A DNA stretch of 16,214 nt, from NCBI GenBank assembly GCA_046724665.1, contig JBKOWZ010000210.1, positions 1 to 16,214 of the forward strand, read 5' to 3'. Each line of letters starts with the position of its first letter. The first letter of the stretch is position 1. The notes below the pieces were generated by a model. It did no database searches, was not told where the DNA came from, and was given only the letters and a program-made list of their open reading frames with translations. The translations under genes and the position numbers were made by a program. The stretch is from Actinocrinis sp046724665. GTDB lineage: Bacteria; Actinomycetota; Actinomycetes; Streptomycetales; Catenulisporaceae. Shown piece after piece: positions 6,633 to 13,141 of this stretch.

Positions 6633-6845
6633 CGGGTTCCTCCTATCGGGTCAGGGGCGACTTTCGGGTAACCCTGCGCGCCGGCTCGCAAACGTGTCCT
6701 GCGGCTGAGCCGAATAGGTGACCATGGCGTCATTCTGCTCATATGCAGAAATACACCGGTTACCCGAGAACGTGGAAAACTGGGTGCACCGGGTTTTTGG
6801 CTCGAACGCCGGCCGCCGACGCGGGACCCGGCGAAGGAGGCACCG
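6633..6845. promoter_or_regulatory. Divergent control region between HhH/ferritin unit and ku operon
   Basis: This 213-base gap serves both directions. It holds CGGGTAACCC (6665-6674) and CGGTTACCCG (6757-6766), two copies in inverse orientation of a GGGT-W-ACCC palindrome with centres 92 bases apart. Between them is an 18-base inverted repeat TTCTGC-tcatat-GCAGAA (6733-6750). No clear vegetative -35/-10 pair was found for either side, which suggests an alternative sigma factor or activator (inference). Confidence 0.55.
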
Positions 6846-7901
6846 ATGGCACGGGCGATATGGAGCGGCAGCCTCAACTTCGGCCTGGTCACGGTGCCGG
6901 TCGAGCTGTTCACCGCGACCAGCGACCACGCCCCGCGGTTCCACCAGCTCGAGCGCGGCACCGCCGACCGGGTGCGGATCCAGCGGATCAACGAGCGCAC
7001 CGGAAAGCCGGTCGCCTTCAAGGACATCGTCAAGGGCTACGAGCTGGACGACGGGCAGTACGTCGTGTTCACCCAGGACGAGCTCGACGAGATCGCCCCG
7101 GGCCGCTCGAAGGCGATCGAGATCTCCGGCTTCGTGGACTTGGAGCAGGTCGAGCCGATCTTCTTCGCGACGACTTACTACCTCGGCCCGAAGGGCGCGG
7201 AGTACGGCAGGGTCTACGGGCTGCTGCGCGAGGCGCTGGCGTCCACGCACCGGGCCGGAGTAGCCACCTTTGTGATGCGTGGCCGGCAGTACCTGACCGC
7301 GATCAAGGCGGAGAAGCAGGTGCTGGTGCTGCACACGATGCATTACGCCGACGAGATCCGTAATCCGGTCGAGGAGATCGACGCGTTGCCCGAGAAAGTC
7401 GAGGTCAACGCGCGTGAGCTCGCGGCCGCGCGGCAGCTGATCGAGACGCTCGGGGTGGAGTGGGACCCGACCGAGTACAAGGACGAGTACCGGGTGCGGC
7501 TGGGCGAGCTGATCGAGGCGAAGCGCCATGGCGAGGGCCTGGTCGGCGAGAAGCCGCCGCCTGCGGCTACGAACGTGGTGGATTTGATGGACGCGCTCGA
7601 GCGCAGTATCGCGCGCGGGCGCCGGGCCGATCCGCGGGTGGCGACGGAAACGAAGCGGGCTGAGGCTGGGGAACGGGGCGAATCCGGCGGTAAGCGGGCG
7701 AGTTCAGGGCGGAAGCGGGATGCGGGGCGCGAGGCCGGGAAGGAGCACGAGGATCTCAGCGCTCTGACTAAAGCCGAGCTGTATGCCCGCGCTACAGAGC
7801 TGGACGTCGCGGGGCGGTCCACGATGACGCGGGCGCAGCTGGAGGAGGCAGTGTCCCGGGCGGCCCGGCCGCGCCGTGGGCGGAAGTCCACCGTCGCGTG
7901 A
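6846..7901 (+). CDS. ku: Ku, non-homologous end-joining DNA-end-binding protein
   Basis: A 351-residue bacterial Ku. It forms a homodimeric ring on double-strand break ends and recruits the end-joining ligase. The ring/core domain covers about 1-255. It opens with the signature ARAIWSGSLNFGLVTVPVELF and includes ERTGKPVAFKDIVKGYELDDGQYV (50-73) and the SKAIEISGFVDLEQVEPIFF segment. After about 256 comes a long Arg/Lys/Gly-rich linker (257-302), then a small SAP/Rho-N-like helical module (304-340, LSALTKAELYARATELDVAGRSTMTRAQLEEAV) and a basic end RPRRGRK. Such tails add DNA contacts in actinobacterial Ku proteins. The ATG at 6846 is preceded by GAAGGAGG. It is the first gene of a plus-strand operon with a hemerythrin-like gene, a ligase and a DUF6328 gene. 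Confidence 0.97.
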   Translation: MARAIWSGSLNFGLVTVPVELFTATSDHAPRFHQLERGTADRVRIQRINERTGKPVAFKDIVKGYELDDGQYVVFTQDELDEIAPGRSKAIEISGFVDLEQVEPIFFATTYYLGPKGAEYGRVYGLLREALASTHRAGVATFVMRGRQYLTAIKAEKQVLVLHTMHYADEIRNPVEEIDALPEKVEVNARELAAARQLIETLGVEWDPTEYKDEYRVRLGELIEAKRHGEGLVGEKPPPAATNVVDLMDALERSIARGRRADPRVATETKRAEAGERGESGGKRASSGRKRDAGREAGKEHEDLSALTKAELYARATELDVAGRSTMTRAQLEEAVSRAARPRRGRKSTVA

Positions 7902-7952
7902 CGGAGCAGCGCGGCGTGAAGAGCAGAGCGGCCTAAGGGAGCGGAGCGGACG

Positions 7953-8300
7953 ATGGGGCACGGCGCGGATCTGGGCACTGAGCTGGCCGCCGACCGCCGG
8001 CTGATCGACCTGGTGGCCGAGGAGTACGAGGCCGAGTCCGACCCGGAGCGCCGCCTCGAGCTGGTCGGCCGGCTGACCGCGGCCACCGCTCGGCACGTCA
8101 TGTCGGCCACACGGCTGCTGTGCGACGCGCTGCACGAGTACCTGCCCGACCGAGTCGATGAACTCGCGGACGCGCTGGTCACGCAGGCACGCGGGCTGCT
8201 CGACGTTGAGGAGACCCGGCTGCTGCCCGCGCTGGAGCAGACGGTCTCCTGGCATGTTCTGGAGGATCTCGGAGAAAAGGTACGCGCCGGGCGCGCGTAA
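7953..8300 (+). CDS. Small helical protein, hemerythrin (HHE)-like, of unknown function
   Basis: A 115-residue, all-helical, charged protein with no membrane segment. Two segments resemble the halves of an HHE cation-binding domain: LVGRLTAATARHVMSATRLLCDAL (H48) and LVTQARGLLDVEETRLLPALEQTV (E86, E87, with the LLPAL ending typical of HHE helices). Most of the canonical iron-binding His residues are missing, so metal binding is doubtful and the family call rests on pattern only. The ATG at 7953 has GGGAGCGGA upstream. It lies 51 bases after ku and 46 before the ligase, all on one strand, so co-expression with end joining is likely. A role as redox sensor or adaptor is speculation. Confidence 0.6.
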   Translation: MGHGADLGTELAADRRLIDLVAEEYEAESDPERRLELVGRLTAATARHVMSATRLLCDALHEYLPDRVDELADALVTQARGLLDVEETRLLPALEQTVSWHVLEDLGEKVRAGRA

Positions 8301-8346
8301 CCGTAGTGACCCGCGCAGTAGGCGACACAACGGCGAGGTGAGGGTG

Positions 8347-9384
8347 GTGGCGGCTGAAAAGGACCTGACCTGGGCCGGAATGAAGGCGATCGCCCCGATG
8401 CTGGCGGTGCTCGGCCGGCTGCCCTCCGAGGAGGAGGACGCGCGGTTCGGCTACGAGATCAAGTGGGACGGGGTGCGCGCGATCGGCTACCTCAACGACG
8501 ACCAGTTCCGGCTCGTCTCGCGTAACGACCGGGACATCACCGCCGCGTACCCGGAGTTGGTGCCGCCGAAGAGGTTCGCCGCGCCGGGACTGATCGTGGA
8601 CGGCGAGATCGTCGCCTTCGACGAGCAGGGCAAGCCGTCCTTCGCCGCGCTCCAGCCGCGCATGCACCTGCGCGATCCGGACCGCATCGCCCGCCGCAGC
8701 GAGCGGACGCCGGTCGCGTACATCGTCTTCGACGTGCTGCGCCACGATGACCAGCGCGTAACCGGCCAGACGTACCGCGAGCGGCGGGAGTTGCTCGCCT
8801 CGCTCGACCTGTCGCCTGCGCCGACGTGGCAAGCGCCGGAATACCGCGTCGGCGACGGCGCGCAACTGTACGAGGCGACGCGCAGCGCCGGGCTTGAAGG
8901 GCTGATCGCCAAGCGCCTCGACTCGACTTACCAGCCCGGCAGGCGCAGCGGCGACTGGGTGAAGGTCAAGCACGTGCTCACGCAGGAGGTCGTCATCGGC
9001 GGCTGGACGCCGGGCGAGGGACGTCGTGAAGGCACCATCGGTTCGTTGCTGCTCGGTATTCCGGATTCGGCCACGGGCGCCAAAGGTCGGCGTAAGCGCT
9101 CGCAACGCGAAAGGCTGTCGCTGCGGTACGTCGGGCTGGTCGGCACAGGCTTCTCGGACAAGACGCTCAAGGACCTCGACAAGCGACTCACCTCGTTGGC
9201 GGCCGACGATAGCCCCTTCGCCGGGCGTGTGCCGTCGTCGATCGAGCGCGAGGCACGCTGGGTGCGGCCTCGGCTAGTCGGCGAGGTGGTGTACGCCGAA
9301 CGTACGCGCGACGGCCTGTTACGCACCCCCTCATGGCGCGGACTGCGGACGGATAAGGCGCCGGATGAGGTAAGGCCCGAGTAA
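8347..9384 (+). CDS. ligD: LigD-type ATP-dependent DNA ligase, stand-alone ligase domain
   Basis: A 345-residue nucleotidyltransferase that seals breaks held by Ku. The AMP-accepting lysine is K39 in YEIKWDGVR (motif I, KxDG). Then come SRNDRDIT, LIVDGEIVAFDEQGKPSF, VAYIVFDVL, EGLIAKRLDSTYQPGRRSGDWVKVKH (motifs IV and V) and the OB-fold with VVIGGWTPGEGRREGTIGSLLLG. The C-terminal GEVVYAERTRDGLLRTPSWRGLR is typical of LigD ligase domains. The polymerase/primase and phosphoesterase domains found in full-length mycobacterial LigD are absent here, so these may be encoded elsewhere. In-frame GTG codons at 8338, 8344 and 8347 compete as starts; 8347 has GAGG eight bases upstream. The name ligD reflects the domain type; a LigC-like stand-alone role is possible. 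Confidence 0.93.
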   Translation: MAAEKDLTWAGMKAIAPMLAVLGRLPSEEEDARFGYEIKWDGVRAIGYLNDDQFRLVSRNDRDITAAYPELVPPKRFAAPGLIVDGEIVAFDEQGKPSFAALQPRMHLRDPDRIARRSERTPVAYIVFDVLRHDDQRVTGQTYRERRELLASLDLSPAPTWQAPEYRVGDGAQLYEATRSAGLEGLIAKRLDSTYQPGRRSGDWVKVKHVLTQEVVIGGWTPGEGRREGTIGSLLLGIPDSATGAKGRRKRSQRERLSLRYVGLVGTGFSDKTLKDLDKRLTSLAADDSPFAGRVPSSIEREARWVRPRLVGEVVYAERTRDGLLRTPSWRGLRTDKAPDEVRPE

Positions 9385-9399
9385 GTTGGCGAATGCGGG

Positions 9400-10038
9400 G
9401 TGGTTGTGCGGGTAGTCGGACCTCTTTCCATGCACGCGAACGCGATGATCAGTCGGGTGGTCGGTCAGGTGGGTACTGCGAGAGGCGGCAGGGACGACTC
9501 TTCACCGGCGGCCGCGGCGGGCCGCAAGCCTGCCGCCGGGCCGCCGAAGCCACGGGTGCAGCACGACACCTGGCCGGAGACCGAGGTTCAGCGGGTGAAC
9601 CGCAACTTCATCGAACTGCTCCAGGAACTGCGGGTCGCGCAGACCGGCGTGCAGATCCTGTTCGGCTTTCTGCTGACCGTGCCGTTCAGCAATCGGTTCG
9701 CCACGGTGACCGGACTCCAGAAGGTCGTCTACACGCTGACGGTGCTCGCCTGCGCCGTGGCCGTGGCGATGCTCATCGCCCCGGTGAGCCTGCACCGGCG
9801 CGTCTTCCGCCAGGGACGCAAGGAGGAAGTGGTGCGCTGGGCGGACAATCTCGCTCGCGCCGGGCTGTTCTTCCTGCTGCTCGCGGTGATCGGGGTCGTC
9901 TTCCTGCTGCTCGACGTGCTTGAGGGCGCGGTCCTGGCGGGTCCCCTGACAGCTGCGGTGGGCGCCGTCTACGGCGTGTTGTGGTACCGGCTGCCCCGGC
10001 CGAACGGCAAGTGGCCGCGGAGTGGGCCGAGCGAGTGA
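9400..10038 (+). CDS. DUF6328-family multi-pass membrane protein
   Basis: A 212-residue protein with a disordered Ala/Pro/Lys-rich N-terminus (about 25-58), then the family-like segment VNRNFIELLQELRVAQTGVQ (66-85). About four hydrophobic helices follow, near 85-97, 108-128, 154-173 and 178-196. Short basic loops such as LHRRVFRQGRKEEVVRWADNLARAG lie between them. This matches my memory of the actinobacterial DUF6328 family; its function is unknown. Starts at 9400 (GTG), 9430 (ATG) or 9445 (ATG) are all possible and none has a strong ribosome binding site. It lies only 15 bases after the ligase stop, so it is probably transcribed with it, although a membrane protein in an end-joining operon is not expected. 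Confidence 0.75.
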   Translation: MVVRVVGPLSMHANAMISRVVGQVGTARGGRDDSSPAAAAGRKPAAGPPKPRVQHDTWPETEVQRVNRNFIELLQELRVAQTGVQILFGFLLTVPFSNRFATVTGLQKVVYTLTVLACAVAVAMLIAPVSLHRRVFRQGRKEEVVRWADNLARAGLFFLLLAVIGVVFLLLDVLEGAVLAGPLTAAVGAVYGVLWYRLPRPNGKWPRSGPSE

Positions 10039-10103
10039 ATAGCGAACGAGCGCAGGAGCGCAGGAGCGAAATAGCATGATTTTCGGCGCGGGAAGCGAGC
10101 CGT
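10039..10103. repeat. Short convergent gap with an 8-base tandem repeat
   Basis: Between the convergent DUF6328 and DinB genes lie 65 bases. They include 2.6 copies of GAGCGCAG (10048-10068). No strong hairpin terminator is visible. Confidence 0.5.
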
Positions 10104-10619
10104 TCAGGGCGCGCTGCGTTCCAAAACGCCGCGGATGAACGCGGCCTGGCCGGCGTGCTGCAACGTATCGGAGATCACGCTGACCAGCCGCACGCCTAGC
10201 GTGACCGGCGGGTCCCAGGACTCGTCCACGATCCGCTCGAAGTCCCGATCGCCCAAACCGCGCACGCGCTCGATCGTCTGGTCGTAAACCGCGTCGTAGT
10301 AGCCGGTAAGCAGGTCCGGGGAGGCGACACGCACGGCCGCCACGTCGCCCGAACCGTGTCCGTAGCCAGTCGCCTGCGGCTTGAACGGCAATTCGAAGCG
10401 CGGCTCCCAGCCCTGCGCGATCCAAACCTGCTCGACGTCGAACGCGTCCGCCACATGGTCGTCCTGCACCCGGGTCAGATGCCACAGCAGCCACGCGATC
10501 GAGTTCGCGTCCGGGTCGAGACGAGCCGCGAGCTGGTCGGGAGTCAGCCCCCACGCCACCTCGTGTACAACCTCGCGGACGCGGCCGAACGCGTCCACCA
10601 GCAGCTCTGCTCCGGTCAT
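10104..10619 (-). CDS. DinB-superfamily (DUF664) protein
   Basis: A 171-residue four-helix-bundle protein of the DinB/DUF664 group, whose members are often metal-dependent thiol transferases using mycothiol or bacillithiol in related families. The diagnostic segments are SIAWLLWHLTRVQDDHVAD (H47, H55), TGYGHGSGDVAAVR, SWDPPVTLGVRLVSVISDTLQHAGQAAFIRG (about 135-164, H155). H47 and H155 are the likely metal ligands. The usual third histidine is not evident by eye. The ATG at 10619 has GAGGAG six bases upstream. It stands alone: the next gene downstream is convergent and the upstream Lsr2-like gene is about 380 bases away. The substrate is unknown. Confidence 0.88.
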   Translation of the reverse strand: MTGAELLVDAFGRVREVVHEVAWGLTPDQLAARLDPDANSIAWLLWHLTRVQDDHVADAFDVEQVWIAQGWEPRFELPFKPQATGYGHGSGDVAAVRVASPDLLTGYYDAVYDQTIERVRGLGDRDFERIVDESWDPPVTLGVRLVSVISDTLQHAGQAAFIRGVLERSAP

Positions 10620-11002
10620 CGGCGACTCCTCAAGGTGTGAGCAGCCCCCATTATCGCTCTTCGCGGGTTTCCAGGCTCGGCTGAAGCGGCATCAGGTGCG
10701 GGCGCGATACCTCAACGGAGTCGGCAACACGGTGAACTCGGGCAGCACTGGCGCCGACCTGACCAGCTATCCGTGAGGCCGGACGCGGAGACCGGGCGCT
10801 GAAGCCGGGCGCTGAGCCCTGGTCCTGATCCTGATTCTGATACCGGGGAATGCGATCCGCGCCGCCCGCTTCCGACCGAACCGCCGGGGCGGGCGGCGCC
10901 GTGTTTCTGTTTCCACGCGGCGTTTGCGCACAGCGCCGTCTTTCCGCACGACACCGCGACACTGCGGCGGCGCGGCGAATCGCGGCGCTCGCGCGGGCGC
11001 GG
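10620..11002. other. Gene-free stretch between DinB and Lsr2-like genes
   Basis: No open frame here has coding-like composition; the long Arg-rich frames are by-products of high GC. It contains a repeated CCGGGCGCTGA (about 10793-10815), three copies of a CCTGAT hexamer (10823-10841, the last as TCTGAT), and a strong hairpin at 10859-10899 reported separately. Confidence 0.55.
10859..10899. terminator. Strong GC hairpin downstream of the Lsr2-like gene
   Basis: GCGCCGCCCGC (10859-10869) and GCGGGCGGCGC (10889-10899) form a perfect 11-base-pair stem with a 19-base loop. It is about 105 bases beyond the stop of the minus-strand Lsr2-like gene and probably ends its transcript. There is no U-tract. 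Confidence 0.5.
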
Positions 11003-11545
11003 CTATTCGTGGGCGAGCGTGTAGGCGGAGCGGATGCGTCCCGGAATCGCGCCGCGCTCGCCGACCTCGAAACCGTTGGCGCGCGCCCATTCCCGGATTT
11101 CCGCGGTGGCCTGGGCCGCTGCCTGGGGCACCGGCTTCGCGGCCCGCCGCGCGGCGGCCTTCTTCCTGGCCCCCTTGACCGAGGCCGGTCGGCGGCCGCG
11201 GCGGACCGGGCGCTGCGCCGAGGCTGCGGAGTCCGGCTCGGCCTCGGCCTGCTCGTCCGCCTGCTGCTGCGCGGCCGACTCCTCGTCGCCGTCGTCCGCC
11301 GCGTCGTGCGCGGAATCGGCCTCCTCGTCGTCGGCCTCGGCGAGGTGCGCCGACGTCGCGAGTTCATTCGAGCTCGAATCGGTGAGCGGATGGCGCACGG
11401 TGACGACCGGGCCGAAGAACTCGACCAGTCTGTCCACCCCGGCCGGCGACAGATCCAGCTTGATCGACTGGCCGGCTATGGTCACGTCACAGATCTCGAC
11501 ATCACGGTCCGTACCGGTGATGTCGCACACGCGTTTGAGAGCCAC
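11003..11545 (-). CDS. Atypical Lsr2-like nucleoid-associated protein with acidic linker
   Basis: A 180-residue protein resembling Lsr2, the H-NS-like bridging protein of actinobacteria that silences AT-rich DNA. Residues about 6-50 resemble the Lsr2 dimerisation domain (VTIAGQSIKLDLSPAGVDRLVEFFGPVV). The C-terminal 149-180 resembles the DNA-binding domain: EIREWARANGFEVGERGAIPGRIRSAY. In standard Lsr2 the minor-groove clamp is R-G-R; here it is R164-G165-A166, losing one arginine. The linker is much longer than usual: strongly acidic at about 61-105, then basic at 112-137 with an AT-hook-like RRGRRP (115-120). A short Lsr2 is about 110 residues. The GTG at 11545 has AAAGGA about seven bases upstream. 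It may be a specialised paralogue rather than the main Lsr2. Confidence 0.82.
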   Translation of the reverse strand: MALKRVCDITGTDRDVEICDVTIAGQSIKLDLSPAGVDRLVEFFGPVVTVRHPLTDSSSNELATSAHLAEADDEEADSAHDAADDGDEESAAQQQADEQAEAEPDSAASAQRPVRRGRRPASVKGARKKAAARRAAKPVPQAAAQATAEIREWARANGFEVGERGAIPGRIRSAYTLAHE

Positions 11546-11562
11546 GGGTTTTCCTTTCCATC

Positions 11563-11594
11563 ATCTAATTCGCATACCTTAACGCCCCCGTCAA
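11563..11594 (-). promoter_or_regulatory. Possible promoter of the Lsr2-like gene
   Basis: On the minus strand, TTGACG (11589-11594) is a good -35 box. The -10 is weak: GAATTA at 17-base spacing or TTAGAT at 20. The region is the most AT-rich part of this neighbourhood, so self-silencing by Lsr2 is conceivable. Confidence 0.35.
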
Positions 11595-11883
11595 CCAGTC
11601 GGGTTCAATTCCGCACCGTTTCTCGCCGTTGTCCGGCGCGCGCATCGCCGCAGACCAACGGCCGTGCCGCGGTCCGGCCGCCGTCCGCGGGCCGGCATTC
11701 GCCCCGCCGGGGGCCCGCCACGGAGCGCAGAACTCTGATTCTCTTTCCACGATTTCGCAGGTACCCGGCGTTCGACCGGGCCGGTTCGGCACCTCGTTCG
11801 CCGAAGACTTAGAGGAACTTTCATTCGTTCTCGGCGGCAGAACGCGCTTGCGATCCGCTACGCGCGGCCGGTCGGCAGGAGGC
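11595..11883. other. Gene-free stretch upstream of the Lsr2-like gene
   Basis: About 290 bases between the promoter of the Lsr2-like gene and the 3' end of the TIM-barrel-like gene. I see no credible open frame, RNA gene or strong terminator here. Confidence 0.5.
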
Positions 11884-13140
11884 TTACGGGATCAGCCGCG
11901 CGGCCGCGGCGAGGTCGCGGATGAGGGTGAGATCGGCGGCCCCGGCCAGCCCGGCGTGGTAGATCCGGATCCCCGAGGCACCTGCCGAGCGTACGGCGGC
12001 GAGTAACTGCCGGGCACGCTCGGGGTCGGCGCCCATGCCGCCGACCGCCAGCAGGCCGGCGACGACGCGGAGGTCGGCGCGTTCGTGTGCTGTGTTCCGC
12101 GCCGCGTCCACGGTCAGCGCGACCGTTTCGGCGGCCGCGTCGGCGTCGCCCCAGCAGTTGACGACCACGCCGTCCGCGCCGACCGGTACGGTCGCCGGAT
12201 CGAGGCCGGTGAAGGCGATCGAGCGGTGCGCGTGCGGGTGACCGTGGAAGAGCACCGGGAAGTCCGCCGCAGAACGCTGTTCCCGCACCGCCTGCACGAC
12301 CTCGGCGCGCAGACGGTCGGCCACGGCGCCGCGCATGGCGAGCACCGCGGCCGCGAGCTGCGGTCCGAGCAGCGCGTCGATCCTCGAACGCTCCGGCGTC
12401 GCCGTGAACGCTTCCGGCCGCGTGGCGGAGAAAACGCCGTCGAGCGCGGCGCGCACGACCGAGCGTAGCTCGGCCGAATCGACGCCGACCCGGCGGTATT
12501 CCTGGTCGCAGGAGGCACAGAAGCAGAGCGAGAAGAGAAAGAGCGCGGCCTGGTCCAGCGCGACTCCAGCCGTCTTGTCGTGCGCGTGTAAATGGTCGAA
12601 TCCGTACCATCCGCAGGCCTCGAATTCGACTCCGGACACGTCGCCGCGGGCCGCGACCTGCCCGGCGAGCCGGACCGCGTAGTCGCGCACTTCGGGTCGC
12701 GCGGGGCACAGCGCCCAGGAGTACACGTCGCCGTACGCGTTGACGACCGCCGCCGAGCCGTAGTCCGTGCCGGGCCGCGGATCGACGTGGTTGAACACGA
12801 CCCACGCGTGCGCGGACAGTCCGGCGGCCGCGAGCGCCTTCGCCGCCGAGCCGAAGGCGTCGCCGTAGTCCAGCCAGGTCTGCGGGGGTGGTCTCAGGGC
12901 CGCGCCCTCCCAACGCGATTCGTCCAGCGGGAGGTACGCGGCGGTGTGGTCGGCGACGACGACCCGATGCGCCGGATGCCGCGGTGTCAGGGCCCTGGTC
13001 GCGTGGTAGAAGGCCGCGAGGGTGACGTGGCCGACGCCGAGGCCCGCGAGCAGCTCGGGGGCTGCCGGGTCACCGAGCACGTCCCAGGGGTAGACGTATG
13101 CGGCCGTGTCGAAACCCGTCGCGGGCGCAGTCCGTGCCAT
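11884..13140 (-). CDS. TIM-barrel glycosidase-like protein of unknown function
   Basis: A 418-residue, Ala-rich cytoplasmic protein without a signal peptide. I do not recognise a named family. The pattern resembles (beta/alpha)8 glycosidase-like proteins: AYVYPWDVL near the start, GLSAHAWVVFNHVDPRPG (107-124), ALCPARPEVRDYAVRLAGQVA (143-163), DVSGVEFEACGWYGFDHLHAHDK (167-189, candidate acids E172 and E174). Then come FLFSLCFCASCDQEYRRVGVD with a C206-x-C208-x-x-C211 cluster, FHGHPHAHRS and the strand GIRIYHAGLAG. The cysteine cluster with the His-rich segment might bind a metal (inference). Its ATG lies one base beyond the stop of the dehydratase gene (TGA-C-ATG), so translation is coupled and a shared sugar-acid pathway is likely. 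The substrate cannot be named. Confidence 0.7.
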   Translation of the reverse strand: MARTAPATGFDTAAYVYPWDVLGDPAAPELLAGLGVGHVTLAAFYHATRALTPRHPAHRVVVADHTAAYLPLDESRWEGAALRPPPQTWLDYGDAFGSAAKALAAAGLSAHAWVVFNHVDPRPGTDYGSAAVVNAYGDVYSWALCPARPEVRDYAVRLAGQVAARGDVSGVEFEACGWYGFDHLHAHDKTAGVALDQAALFLFSLCFCASCDQEYRRVGVDSAELRSVVRAALDGVFSATRPEAFTATPERSRIDALLGPQLAAAVLAMRGAVADRLRAEVVQAVREQRSAADFPVLFHGHPHAHRSIAFTGLDPATVPVGADGVVVNCWGDADAAAETVALTVDAARNTAHERADLRVVAGLLAVGGMGADPERARQLLAAVRSAGASGIRIYHAGLAGAADLTLIRDLAAAARLIP

Positions 13141-13141
13141 G

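Noticed and set aside
10651..11367. 238-codon Arg-rich minus-strand frame and a 320-codon plus-strand frame (10850-11812) over the Lsr2-like gene
   Set aside because: Both are low-complexity and overlap the Lsr2-like gene, whose domains are recognisable.
11597..11620. tRNA T-arm-like GGGTTCAATTCC
   Set aside because: The flanking bases cannot form the five-base-pair T stem and no acceptor or anticodon arm is present.
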